Positions 1 to 8,025 of a stretch of 64,000 bases of DNA are shown here, piece after piece. A program made the translations under genes and the position numbers. Position 1 is the stretch's first letter, and every line of letters starts with the position of its first letter. The notes below the pieces were generated by a model that was given only the letters and a program-made list of their open reading frames with translations, searched no databases and was not told the DNA's origin. Source of the stretch: Devosia faecipullorum (GTDB lineage: Bacteria > Pseudomonadota > Alphaproteobacteria > Rhizobiales > Devosiaceae); assembly GCF_015158295.1 (NCBI RefSeq), contig NZ_JACDXV010000003.1, forward strand, positions 186,001 through 250,000. The letters run 5' to 3'.

Positions 1-921
1 GGGATTCCACACCGGCTTGGGGGTGTTGACGCGATGCTGGGTCCAGCATTTGTGCAGGCCCGCCACCGCTGATCCATGCGTGCCATCGACATGGAAGGTC
101 ACCAGATCGTCGCGGCGCACGCGGGTGGTCCAGCTCGAATTGATCTGGGCGATGATGCCACCTTCAAGCTCGAACGTGGCATAGGCGGCATCGTCCGTGT
201 CGCAATCGAAAACCTTGCCGTTTTCATCGACGCGCTGCGGGATATGGGTGGCGCCCAGGCAGGACACGGCCTGCACTTCGCCGAAGAGATTATCCATCAC
301 ATAGCGCCAGTGACACAGCATATCGAGGATGATGCCGCCGCCGTCATTCTTGCGGTAATTCCAGCTCGGGCGCTGCGCCTTCTGCCAATCGCCCTCAAAG
401 ACCCAATAGCCGAACTCGCCGCGCACCGACAGGATCTTGCCGAAAAAGCCGCTGTCGCGCAGCATTTTGAGCTTTTGCAGGCCCGGCAGGAACAGCTTGT
501 CCTGCACGACGCCATGCTTGAGACCGGAGGCGCGGGCGGTCTTGGCCAGGTTCACCGCAATGTCGAGATCATCGGATGTCGGCTTTTCGCAATAGACATG
601 CTTGCCGGCGGCAAGGGCGCGTTCCAGCAGCCCGGCGCGCATCAGCGTCGTGCCCGCGTCGAAAAAGATCGTGTCGTCGGGATTGGCCAGGGCCGCATCG
701 AGATCGGTGCCCCAGCGGACGATATTGTGCTTCTTGGCCAGGGCTTCGATCTTGTCGCGGTCGCGGCCCACAATGATGGGGTCGACGACCAGCCGGTCGC
801 CATTGCTCAACCCGATGCCGCCCTGGTCGCGGATCGCCAGGATCGAGCGCACCAAGTGCTGGTTGTAACCCATGCGTCCGGTGACGCCATGCATGATGAT
901 GCCAATGCGCTGTTCTGCCAT
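1..921 (-). CDS. Gfo/Idh/MocA family oxidoreductase (3' end cut by window edge)
   Basis: NAD(P)-dependent sugar or polyol dehydrogenase family; the exact substrate cannot be told. The first 307 codons are visible and the gene runs off the left edge. The N-terminal Rossmann fold starts at residues 6-18 (IGIIMHGVTGRMG). The family signature CEKP is at about residues 111-114, and the C-terminal domain has GGGIILDMLCHW at about 194-205, matching the GGxxxDxxxH catalytic-region pattern. The ATG is preceded by GGGAGA at a suitable distance. A palindromic motif lies just upstream (945-968) and shares a 10-mer with the region before the tripartite transporter gene at 1991, so the two may be co-regulated. 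It is not essential core metabolism and probably belongs to a catabolic cluster continuing to the left. Confidence 0.85.
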   Translation of the reverse strand, partial: MAEQRIGIIMHGVTGRMGYNQHLVRSILAIRDQGGIGLSNGDRLVVDPIIVGRDRDKIEALAKKHNIVRWGTDLDAALANPDDTIFFDAGTTLMRAGLLERALAAGKHVYCEKPTSDDLDIAVNLAKTARASGLKHGVVQDKLFLPGLQKLKMLRDSGFFGKILSVRGEFGYWVFEGDWQKAQRPSWNYRKNDGGGIILDMLCHWRYVMDNLFGEVQAVSCLGATHIPQRVDENGKVFDCDTDDAAYATFELEGGIIAQINSSWTTRVRRDDLVTFHVDGTHGSAVAGLHKCWTQHRVNTPKPVWNP

Positions 922-944
922 TCCGTTCTCCCGCGTCCCCGCTC

Positions 945-968
945 GGTGTAACTGATTGGTTACTTACC
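945..968. promoter_or_regulatory. Putative operator upstream of the oxidoreductase
   Basis: GTAAC (948-952) and GTTAC (959-963) form an inverted repeat around TGATTG, 27 bases before the ATG at 921. The right part reads TGGTTACTTACC (957-968). TGGTTACTTA occurs again at 1903-1912, before the tctC-like gene. The binding protein is unknown. Confidence 0.45.
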
Positions 969-1032
969 TATAGCGGGCGCGGGACGTCGTCAAGCGGGCA
1001 GAGCTGCGACCTTGGTCGGTGGTCATCGGTGC

Positions 1033-1779
1033 TCAGAGACCGAGCACCATTTTGAGGCCCATGAGACCAAGAAAAATGAGGATCATCAGATCGAAGGTGC
1101 GGCGGTCGAGCCGGCCGGCCAGCGCCTGGCCCAGCGGCATGAAGACCAGTACCGGGATCATGGCGAGCAGCGCCTCAAAGACCCATGCCCCCTGCATGAT
1201 TCCGCTCAGCACCAGCGATGGCAATTGCACGAGGCCCAGCACCAGGAACATGACGGAGACGGCGTAGACATGGGCGGCGCGGTCGAGACCCATGGCATGG
1301 ATGAAAGTGACGCCGACCGGCGCCGAAATGCCGGTTGCCCCCTGCAAGAGACCGCTGCCAAAGCCGGCCACGGGCCCGGCGCGCCGGGCCAGGGCCTCAT
1401 CGACCCGCAGATGCGGCCGGGCGACCTTGAGCAGGAAATAGGCCAGCAGCAAGAGGCCCAGCGACAGGATCAGCACCCGTTCCGGCAGGGTTCGGAGCAG
1501 CCAGGTGCCCAGCACCACGCCGACGCCGCCGGCCACGAGAAAGGCCGGCAGGAAACCCAGCCGCGTATCGGCCCGCGCCGCCCGGAACTGCCACATCTGC
1601 ATGGAATTGGTCAGCGCCTGGGTGATGGCGAGGATGCCGACGGCGTGCTGGAGGCCGAAGACCGAGGCCAGGACCGGCAGCGCCACCAACGGCAAGCCCA
1701 TGCCGGTGGCGCCCTTGACCACGGCGCCCGCCGCCAACGCCAGGCCCATGATCGTCATGCGTTCGAGATCGAAATCCAT
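1033..1779 (-). CDS. TauE/SafE family sulfite exporter-like permease
   Basis: Integral membrane protein of 248 residues with about seven or eight hydrophobic helices. It shows the two-fold internal repeat of the TauE/SafE (DUF81) family: KGATGMGLP at about 22-30 and a second copy, LLQGATGISAPV, near residue 150. Family members export sulfite or organosulfonates or move other anions; the substrate here is not known. I chose ATG at 1779, with GAGGG just upstream; a TTG at 1791 and a GTG at 1782 are in-frame alternatives. It lies between the oxidoreductase and the tripartite transporter on the opposite strand to the transporter. It stands alone, so its role in this cluster is a guess. Confidence 0.8.
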   Translation of the reverse strand: MDFDLERMTIMGLALAAGAVVKGATGMGLPLVALPVLASVFGLQHAVGILAITQALTNSMQMWQFRAARADTRLGFLPAFLVAGGVGVVLGTWLLRTLPERVLILSLGLLLLAYFLLKVARPHLRVDEALARRAGPVAGFGSGLLQGATGISAPVGVTFIHAMGLDRAAHVYAVSVMFLVLGLVQLPSLVLSGIMQGAWVFEALLAMIPVLVFMPLGQALAGRLDRRTFDLMILIFLGLMGLKMVLGL

Positions 1780-1902
1780 CACCGCCCTCAATATCGATAA
1801 CGAACCGGTTCACCAGGCCCGCGCCCCAGCAAAATCTAGTGCGAAACACCCGTGAATGACAGCCGTTTAGGCCATCAACGGAACAAATGATAGCTCACCG
1901 TC

Positions 1903-1945
1903 TGGTTACTTAACGCTTGACAGGCCATTCCATCGCTCGCAATCT
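1903..1945 (+). promoter_or_regulatory. Candidate promoter and operator of the tripartite transporter operon
   Basis: A perfect TTGACA (1917-1922) is followed 17 bases later by a weak -10 (CAATCT, 1940-1945). Directly in front of the -35 lies TGGTTACTTAAC (1903-1914), containing GTTA-CT-TAAC as an inverted repeat. The same 10-mer TGGTTACTTA precedes the oxidoreductase at 957. Overlap with the promoter would suit a regulator site, but the regulator is unknown. Confidence 0.4.
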
Positions 1946-1990
1946 GCCGCTCGAGGGCCACAAGAAGCGGCCCCGAAACATGGGAGGACT

Positions 1991-3055
1991 ATGACGATGA
2001 AGCAGTCTCTGCGGCGCGTCCTGGCGTCGGGCACTGCCCTTTTGACGCTGGGAACGGCCATCTCTTTCGCCACCTCGTCTTTCGCTCAGGAATGGAAGCC
2101 GGACCGGCCAATCAACCTGATCGTGCCCTGGGGCGCCGGCGGCTCGACCGACCAGGTCACCCGCGTCACCGCCCCTATTCTGGCCGAAGCGCTGGGCGTG
2201 GATGTCGTGGTGGTCAACCAGCCCGGCGCCTCGGGCGCCATCGGCACCCAGGAAGTGCTGAACGCGGCGCGCGACGGCTATACCTGGACCGCCAATGCCA
2301 TCGCCAACAATGCCACCTATGCGGTGACGGGCCTGCTCGAAAACACCAATATCGACGATTGGCACATCTATCTCTCGGTCGCCAACGTGCCGGTCGTGTC
2401 GGTGCCCGCCGATAGCCAGTTCACCGATTTCGGCGCATTGCTGGCCGCCTTCCAGTCCGATATGGGCCGAGGCATCAGCGTCGCCACCGCCGGCATCACC
2501 TCTTCGGGCGGCACCGCCATCGCGGCCCTTTCCGGTGCGGCGGATAATTTTGAATATAACATGATCACCTATGACGGCGGCGGGCCGGCAGCCATTGCGA
2601 CGGCGGCAGGTGAAGCCATGGTCACCACGCAATTGGCGGTGGAACAGACCGAATTGATCCGTGGCGGCCGTCTCAAGGCGCTGGCGGTGCTGTCCGACCA
2701 GCCGCTGGTGCTCGACGGCGTCGAGCCGATCCCGCCGATCACCAATTGGCTGCCCGACATGGAGCTGGCCCCCGATTATTTCGGCATTTTCGTGCCGGCC
2801 GGGGTGCCCGAGGAGGTCGTCGCCACGCTGGACAAGATCTGGGCCGAGAAAGTCTCCAATGCGGATTCGCTCAAGACCTATGCCGAGACCTTCGGCGCGG
2901 TCTTTGCGCCCTCCCATGGCGCCGAAGCCCGGGCCCTGGCCATGCCGGTGGTGATCCTCGAAGCCTGTGATGCGGTCCTGCGCGGCGAAGCGGTCAAGGA
3001 TCCGTCCACGATCGGCATCGATTGCGCCACCCGCACCGAAATCGGCGCGCAATAA
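1991..3055 (+). CDS. Tripartite tricarboxylate transporter substrate-binding protein (TctC/Bug family)
   Basis: Extracytoplasmic solute receptor that captures an organic acid in the periplasm and hands it to the TctAB membrane pair. Length 354 residues, typical for the Bug family. An N-terminal signal peptide has a basic start (MKQSLRR) and a hydrophobic core, with likely cleavage after about residue 33 (SFA-QEW). The mature protein begins with the usual RPINLIVPWGAGGSTDQVTR stretch and has the PGASGAIGTQEV ligand-loop region. GGAGG lies before the start; the ATG two codons later (1997) has better spacing. First gene of the tctC-tctB-tctA-tetR operon. A strong hairpin right after the stop may keep its mRNA more abundant than the permease genes. 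The ligand cannot be predicted. Confidence 0.92.
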   Translation: MTMKQSLRRVLASGTALLTLGTAISFATSSFAQEWKPDRPINLIVPWGAGGSTDQVTRVTAPILAEALGVDVVVVNQPGASGAIGTQEVLNAARDGYTWTANAIANNATYAVTGLLENTNIDDWHIYLSVANVPVVSVPADSQFTDFGALLAAFQSDMGRGISVATAGITSSGGTAIAALSGAADNFEYNMITYDGGGPAAIATAAGEAMVTTQLAVEQTELIRGGRLKALAVLSDQPLVLDGVEPIPPITNWLPDMELAPDYFGIFVPAGVPEEVVATLDKIWAEKVSNADSLKTYAETFGAVFAPSHGAEARALAMPVVILEACDAVLRGEAVKDPSTIGIDCATRTEIGAQ

Positions 3056-3060
3056 AACCA

Positions 3061-3096
3061 GCGGGGGCCGCACGGCATGGCGCCGGCGGCCCCCGC
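3061..3096 (+). terminator. Intercistronic GC-rich hairpin after tctC-like gene
   Basis: Perfect 11-bp inverted repeat, GCGGGGGCCGC (3061-3071) and GCGGCCCCCGC (3086-3096), starting 5 bases after the stop codon. It is followed by GCTTCTCTC, not a proper U-run, so partial termination or mRNA end protection is more likely than full termination. Confidence 0.5.
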
Positions 3097-3118
3097 GCTT
3101 CTCTCATCCACCGCCAAA

Positions 3119-3170
3119 GCCGGGCCCGTCCCGGTGGCTCATGCCCTTCGCGCGGGCCGGACAATGACGG
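3119..3170. repeat. Dispersed palindromic repeat, copy A (degenerate)
   Basis: CCGGGCCCGTCCCGGTGGCTCAT is matched in inverted orientation by GCGGGCCGGACAATGACGG. It resembles the CGTCATTGCCCGG family also seen near 12874, 41391, 46269, 46544, 46746, 58080 and 61133. It sits between the first two genes of the transporter operon and does not break a reading frame. Confidence 0.5.
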
Positions 3171-3215
3171 TGAATATGCCAGCATGCTCAAGCGCCCTTT
3201 TCAGGCCCGGACAGA

Positions 3216-3758
3216 ATGACAATCCAGACCGATCCCATGCCCAATGACGACGATCGCGACCCGGCCCGGCTGCGCGCCGATCTCATCACCGCCATCGTGC
3301 TGATCGGCCTGGGGCTGGTGGTCACCTATTTCTCCTGGACCATGGACAGGCTGGAAGTGCGCCGCATCCATCCGGCCACCATTCCTGGCCTCGTGCCGTT
3401 CATTCTGGGCCTGGCGCTGACCCTGTGCGGCGGGCTATTGGCCGCGCGCTCCGCCCGGCTCGACAGCAAAGGCGGCGGCGCGGCGCTCGTCCGCGTGCTC
3501 CTCTCCTGGCAGGCATTGCGCGTGCTCACCGTCCTTGTTCTGGCGCTGGTCTATACGCTGGGTCTGGTCGGCCGCATGCCGTTCTGGCTGGCCTCCGCGC
3601 TCTTCATCTTCAGTTTCATCATCCTGTTCGAGACCGTGCTGTCCGACCGGCCGAGATCGCTGCCGCGCACTCTGATCTGGGCGGGCGTCGTTGCCCTCGC
3701 CGCCGGGCTGGGCGTCCATTACATCTTCGGACAGATCTTCCTCGTGCGTCTGCCCTAG
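3216..3758 (+). CDS. Tripartite tricarboxylate transporter small membrane subunit (TctB family)
   Basis: Small membrane subunit of 180 residues. After a charged N-terminus of about 25 residues there are four hydrophobic helices, at about 24-44, 55-76, 95-115 with 120-140, and 152-172, the usual layout of TctB. It has little sequence motif content, so the call rests on topology and on its place between the substrate-binding protein and the large TctA permease. The gap to tctA is 12 bases, supporting one transcript. Together with TctA it should use an ion gradient to drive uptake of the carboxylate delivered by the periplasmic receptor. Confidence 0.85.
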   Translation: MTIQTDPMPNDDDRDPARLRADLITAIVLIGLGLVVTYFSWTMDRLEVRRIHPATIPGLVPFILGLALTLCGGLLAARSARLDSKGGGAALVRVLLSWQALRVLTVLVLALVYTLGLVGRMPFWLASALFIFSFIILFETVLSDRPRSLPRTLIWAGVVALAAGLGVHYIFGQIFLVRLP

Positions 3759-3770
3759 GGAAAGAGCTTT

Positions 3771-5297
3771 ATGTTCGACGGTCTCATTCTTCTCGGGCAG
3801 GGCGTTGCCCATTTCCTCACCCCTGCGGGCCTGTTCAATGTTGCCTGGGCGACCCTGCTCGGCCTTGCCGTCGGCATCCTGCCGGGGCTCACCGCCACGA
3901 TGGGCGTCGCGCTGCTGGTGACGCTCACCTACAAGATGGCCCCCGACCAGGCGATCCTGACGCTGATGTGCGTCTATCTGGGCGCCATTTATGGCGGCAG
4001 CCGCACCGCCATCCTGCTCAATATTCCCGGCACCCCCGCCAATGCCGCGGCCACGCTCGACGGCCATCCGCTGGCCATGCAGGGCAAGGCCGGCCTGGCC
4101 ATGGGCCTGGCCACCACGTCCTCGACGCTGGGCACGCTGGTGGGCATTTTCTTTCTCGCCATCATCGCGCCGCTGCTGGCCGAGGCGGCGCTCAAGTTCG
4201 GCTCCTACGAATTCTTCTGGCTCGCCCTGTTCGGCGTGGTCATTTCCGGGCAGATGACCGGCTCGGACACCCCGCTCAAGGGCTATATTGCCGGTATTCT
4301 GGGACTGCTGGTGGCCATGGTGGGCATGGAAACCCTGCATGCCCATCAGCGGTTCACCTTCGGCATTCCGGCGCTGGGGGCGGGCGTCGATCTGATCCCG
4401 GCAATGGTCGGGGCCTTCGGGCTCGCCGAAATCCTCTCCACCATGAAGCGCACCGCCATGCCCCGCATCGCGGCGGTCAATGACCGGGTCATTCCCACGC
4501 TGCGGGAAATCTTCCAATATTGGAAGACCATCATCCGCTCGGGCATTGTCGGCACCTTTGTCGGCATCATTCCCGGCGTCGGCGAGGATGTGGGCGCCTG
4601 GTCTTCCTATGCGCTGGCCAAGAAGCGCTCGAAAAACCCCGAAGAATTCGGCAAGGGCAGCCAGGAAGGCCTGATCGCGGCAGAAACCGGCGACAATGCC
4701 GTGGTCTCGGCCGCCATGATCCCCACCTTGACGCTGGCCCTGCCCGGCTCGGCCGCCGCCGCCGTGCTCATCGCCGCCATGATGATCCACGGCATCCGGC
4801 CCGGCCCGATGCTGATGATCGAGAATGCGCCCTTCCTCTATCAGGTCGTGGCCATGCTGCTTCTGGCCACCTTCGCCAATCTGATCTTCGGGCTGTCGCT
4901 CACCAGGATTTTCATCAAGGTGCTCTCGGTGCCGCGCGAACGGCTGATGGCGGTCATCTATGTGCTGTGCGTGGTCGGCTCCTTCGCCATCACCCAGCGC
5001 ATGTTCGACGTCTATGTCATGGTATTTTTCGGCATTGTCGGCTTCATCCTGCGCGAGATGAAATATCCCATGGCGCCGCTGGTGCTGGGGATCGTTCTGG
5101 GCGATCTGCTCGATCTCAACCTGCGGCGCGGGCTGGCGCTGACCAATGGCGATCCCACGCCCTTCTTTACCCGGCCGATCAGCGCTGTTATCTGCACCAT
5201 CATCTTTTGCACCATCCTCATGTCCATCCCGGCGGTAAATCGACGTGTCCGAGCCCTTTTCATCCGCAATGGCGGAGGCGCCCAAGCGCAAGGCTGA
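3771..5297 (+). CDS. Tripartite tricarboxylate transporter large permease (TctA family)
   Basis: Polytopic inner-membrane protein of 508 residues, the usual length for TctA. Family motifs are visible: GLAVGILPGLTATMGVALLV near residues 35-55, YGGSRTAILLNIPGTPANAA near 82-100, and a second, related GTFVGIIPGVGEDVG stretch near 260-275, reflecting the internal duplication of the family. LALPGSAAAAVL follows near 325. Third gene of the transporter operon. Its last 53 bases overlap the start of the downstream TetR gene in another frame. Substrate unknown (citrate, tartrate and other carboxylates are known for relatives). Confidence 0.95.
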   Translation: MFDGLILLGQGVAHFLTPAGLFNVAWATLLGLAVGILPGLTATMGVALLVTLTYKMAPDQAILTLMCVYLGAIYGGSRTAILLNIPGTPANAAATLDGHPLAMQGKAGLAMGLATTSSTLGTLVGIFFLAIIAPLLAEAALKFGSYEFFWLALFGVVISGQMTGSDTPLKGYIAGILGLLVAMVGMETLHAHQRFTFGIPALGAGVDLIPAMVGAFGLAEILSTMKRTAMPRIAAVNDRVIPTLREIFQYWKTIIRSGIVGTFVGIIPGVGEDVGAWSSYALAKKRSKNPEEFGKGSQEGLIAAETGDNAVVSAAMIPTLTLALPGSAAAAVLIAAMMIHGIRPGPMLMIENAPFLYQVVAMLLLATFANLIFGLSLTRIFIKVLSVPRERLMAVIYVLCVVGSFAITQRMFDVYVMVFFGIVGFILREMKYPMAPLVLGIVLGDLLDLNLRRGLALTNGDPTPFFTRPISAVICTIIFCTILMSIPAVNRRVRALFIRNGGGAQAQG

Positions 5298-5949
5298 GGC
5301 CAACAAGCCCGAGGCGACGACGCGCAAGCGCAATTCTGCCAAGACCAAGGCCTCCATCCTGGCGGCGGCGCGGGTGGAATTTGCCGATCGCGGCTTCGAG
5401 GGGGCGCGGGTGGACGCCATTGCCGAACGGGCCGAGGCGAACAAGCGGCTGCTCTACCATTATTTCGGCAACAAGGAAGATCTCTACCGGGCAGTGCTGC
5501 TCGACGCCTATCAGGAGATCAGGCAGGGCGAGCGGGCGCTCTCGCTCGATCAATATGACCCGGTCCAGGCCATGGACCGGCTGGTGCGCTTCACCTTCCG
5601 GCACTTCCTCGCCAATCCGTGGTTTCCGCGCCTATTGGGCACGGAAAACATCGAGAATGCCCGCTTCCTCAAGACCCTGCCCGACATCAAGGCGCTGCAT
5701 TCCCCGCTGGTGGGCCAGATCGCCGCGATCATCGAGCGCGGCGCGGCCAGCGGCATTTTCCGCCGCGACGTCGATCCGGTGCAGCTCTACATTTCCGTCG
5801 CGGCGCTCGGCTTTTTCTACGTCTCCAATACGGCAACGCTGTCGGTGATCTTCGAGCGCGACCTCTCCAGCGTCGGCATGGTGCAGGAGCGCGAGGCCCA
5901 TGCGGTGCAGATGGTGCTCGACTTCCTCAGGACCAAGCCGGGACTTTAG
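5245..5949 (+). CDS. TetR/AcrR family transcriptional regulator
   Basis: DNA-binding regulator of 234 residues. A basic, lysine-rich leader of about 30 residues precedes a TetR helix-turn-helix domain (TKASILAAARVEFADRGFEG followed by DAIAERAEANKRLLYHYFGN, about residues 34-76). The C-terminal ligand domain is variable. The start chosen is GTG at 5245, which gives a 53-base overlap with tctA; an in-frame ATG at 5269 has no clear ribosome site. The overlap suggests translational coupling with the transporter operon, so it is a reasonable candidate for its repressor, although TetR proteins often act at a distance. No operator for it could be singled out. Confidence 0.88.
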   Translation: MSEPFSSAMAEAPKRKAEANKPEATTRKRNSAKTKASILAAARVEFADRGFEGARVDAIAERAEANKRLLYHYFGNKEDLYRAVLLDAYQEIRQGERALSLDQYDPVQAMDRLVRFTFRHFLANPWFPRLLGTENIENARFLKTLPDIKALHSPLVGQIAAIIERGAASGIFRRDVDPVQLYISVAALGFFYVSNTATLSVIFERDLSSVGMVQEREAHAVQMVLDFLRTKPGL

Positions 5950-6012
5950 CAAGACCCACCCGGCCTTTCCCTTGAGAGGGAGGCCAGGTGGGGGGGCTCG
6001 TCACGCCCTTCT

Positions 6013-6717
6013 CTAAATATCCACCTCGTCATCGCCCAGCCCGTCGACTTCAGCGGCGGCGCGGCGGAGGATGTCGGCGGCGCGGCGCTGCTGCTCGTCG
6101 CTGCCCTTGCGGGCTTTCTTGAGCGCCTGTTTCAGCGCCTTGCGCGCCGCTTCCAGTTCGGGAATGGCGTCGTGCATGGGCTGGTCGCGTTCGCTCCGTT
6201 CGCCCCAATGGGGCGGCACATTGCCGTCCTCGGGCCGGCTCTCGCCCCCAAACGGAAAATCGGCCCGAACGAATTCACGAAACCGGTTCATCTGCTCGCC
6301 GGTGCGGGCGAGAAAATCCAGCGTCGAGGCCACCGCCTCGCGGTTTTCCTCGAGATGGGCGCGGCCCGCCTCGGTAATGGCATAGAGCTTCTTGTTGCCA
6401 TCGGCCGAGGACGTGACATAGCCGGCTTCCTCGAGATAGGTCAGCGCCGGATAGACGATGCCGGGGCTGGGCGAATAGACGCCGTTGGAGCGCTCGTCCA
6501 CCGCCTTGATCAGGTCATAGCCGTGGCGCGGCTGCTGTTCGATGAAATAGAGCGCCACCAGCCGCAGATCGCCTGAGGCCAGCATGCGCCCGACGCGGAC
6601 ATTGCCGCCCAAATTGCCTAGTTCGTCATCGGCCAGGCGCTGCATGCGGCCCCAGCCGCGCCGCGCCATCTGTTCCAGCCTGCGCCAGTTCGGTTCGCCG
6701 TTGTTCCAATAGCTCAT
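6013..6717 (-). CDS. PadR family transcriptional regulator
   Basis: PadR-type winged-helix regulator of 234 residues. The domain at about 43-120 shows DLRLVALYFIEQQPRHGYDL and YSPSPGIVYPALTYLEEAGY, characteristic of the family. The N-terminal 40 residues are rich in Trp and Arg. The C-terminal part (about 190-230) is a lysine/alanine-rich helical stretch, probably for dimerisation. A perfect 14-bp palindrome (CAAGATATATCTTG) and a second partial copy lie 12-79 bases upstream, which suggests autoregulation, as is common in this family. No transporter or phenolic acid gene sits next to it, so the inducer is unknown. Confidence 0.9.
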   Translation of the reverse strand: MSYWNNGEPNWRRLEQMARRGWGRMQRLADDELGNLGGNVRVGRMLASGDLRLVALYFIEQQPRHGYDLIKAVDERSNGVYSPSPGIVYPALTYLEEAGYVTSSADGNKKLYAITEAGRAHLEENREAVASTLDFLARTGEQMNRFREFVRADFPFGGESRPEDGNVPPHWGERSERDQPMHDAIPELEAARKALKQALKKARKGSDEQQRRAADILRRAAAEVDGLGDDEVDI

Positions 6718-6728
6718 GATCTATCTCC

Positions 6729-6796
6729 AGATATATCGTAAAAGCCCTTCCCGCAGCAAATCGGCACCATGCGGCCCGGTTTCAAGATATATCTTG
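6729..6796. promoter_or_regulatory. Putative PadR operators
   Basis: AGATATATC occurs at 6729-6737 and again inside the perfect palindrome CAAGATATATCTTG at 6783-6796. Both lie just upstream of the padR start at 6717. AT-rich ATAT-containing palindromes are typical sites for PadR proteins. The spacing of about 55 bases would allow two dimers to bind the promoter region. Confidence 0.6.
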
Positions 6797-6822
6797 GAAG
6801 ATTCCGCCGTCCGCCCAGCAAC

Positions 6823-6851
6823 AAAAAACCCCCGAACCGAGGTCCGGGGGT
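6823..6851 (-). terminator. Intrinsic terminator of the NDUFA9-like gene
   Basis: On the minus strand a stem made from ACCCCCGGACC and its near-complement (one mismatch) is followed by TTTTTTGTT. It lies 27 bases after the stop of the gene at 6878-7876 and before the padR promoter region. Confidence 0.75.
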
Positions 6852-6877
6852 GCAAAGGCAGAAATTGTCTTGGTCGA

Positions 6878-7876
6878 TCAGGCAGAAATACTGCCATGGG
6901 CCGCCGGCTTGTGGTCGCGGTCGAATTCGCCATGGCGGCGGAAGCGCCACATATAGGTGGGCAGGATGGCGTCCATGCCGGTCGGGACGATGCCGAAGGC
7001 GGCAAAGCTGCGCTTGTCCTTGATCGCTGCCTCGGAAACCACATTATCGACGCCGAGCAGGTTGATCTGGTCGGCGGTGACCAGCGGCTTGAACGGCAGG
7101 ATGCCGAGCAGGGCGGCGCCGAACCTGGCAAGGCCCGCCGGGAAGGGCAGGAGCGGACGATTGCGGCCGGCCTCGCGCAGGATGCGCTGCATCAGCGCCT
7201 TGTGCGTCTCCACGTCGGGACCGCCCAGTTCATAGACGCGCCCGGTCTTGACCGCGCCTTCGCTCGCCTTGGCGAGGGCGGCGGCGACATCGCCGACAAA
7301 GACCGGCTGGAACAGGCTCTGGCCATGGACCAGAGGCATGACCGGGAAAAGCCGCGCCAGCGTGCCCATCAGGTTGAAGAAACCGTCATTCTGCCCGAAC
7401 ATGATCGAGGGACGGATGATCACGGCCTCGGGAAAGGCGTCCAGAACCGCCTGCTCGCCGGCCAGCTTGGAAGCGGCATAGGAACTGATGGCGGCGGCCT
7501 TGTCGACGCCCAGCGCCGAAAGATGCACCAGCGCGCCGGCGCCCTGGGCCCTGGCGGCGCGAGCGACGCGGGCGGCACCCTCGACATGGACGGCGTCGAA
7601 ACGCTGCTTGCCGCGCTCGAAACCGATACCGACCAGATTGATGACGATATCGGCGCCGGCCACGGCGCGCGTCACCGAAGCGTCGTCGCGCAGATTGGCC
7701 TGCACCGGCACGACCTGGCCGACGCCGCCGAACATGCGGGTTTCCCCGGCCAGATCAGGGCGGCGCACCGCGACGCGGATGCGATAGCCCTCGCGCGCCA
7801 GCAACTGAACCAGATGGTTGCCGACAAATCCCGATCCACCGAAAATGGTGACGAGCTTGGGGATATTGCGATCCAT
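6878..7876 (-). CDS. Complex I NDUFA9-like NAD(P)-binding protein
   Basis: Atypical short-chain dehydrogenase of 332 residues, related to the NDUFA9 accessory protein of complex I. The N-terminal Rossmann motif GGSGFVGNHL is at about 13-22, followed by VAVRRP and the ADIVINLVG strand. SSYAASKLAGE (about 150) keeps the YxxxK pair of the extended SDR family. Bacterial members are widespread in alphaproteobacteria and are thought to be NADPH-binding proteins with a possible role in quinone or lipid metabolism; that role is not proven. It stands alone, with its own terminator. Confidence 0.85.
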   Translation of the reverse strand: MDRNIPKLVTIFGGSGFVGNHLVQLLAREGYRIRVAVRRPDLAGETRMFGGVGQVVPVQANLRDDASVTRAVAGADIVINLVGIGFERGKQRFDAVHVEGAARVARAARAQGAGALVHLSALGVDKAAAISSYAASKLAGEQAVLDAFPEAVIIRPSIMFGQNDGFFNLMGTLARLFPVMPLVHGQSLFQPVFVGDVAAALAKASEGAVKTGRVYELGGPDVETHKALMQRILREAGRNRPLLPFPAGLARFGAALLGILPFKPLVTADQINLLGVDNVVSEAAIKDKRSFAAFGIVPTGMDAILPTYMWRFRRHGEFDRDHKPAAHGSISA

Positions 7877-8025
7877 TGACGGGGCTCCGCGACAGGCTGG
7901 ATGAACTCAGCCGCTTCTAGCGCAAGCCTCTTGCTCCTGTCGAGCCTTGCCATAGCGGCATTTCGCTGCGCGGCTTGACTCGGCGTGGCATTTGTTCTTC
8001 TTTTGTTCGATCAGGGAGATCAACC

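Noticed and set aside
76-951. Plus-strand open frame over the left edge
   Set aside because: It is opposite the Gfo/Idh/MocA gene, which has clear family motifs on the minus strand.
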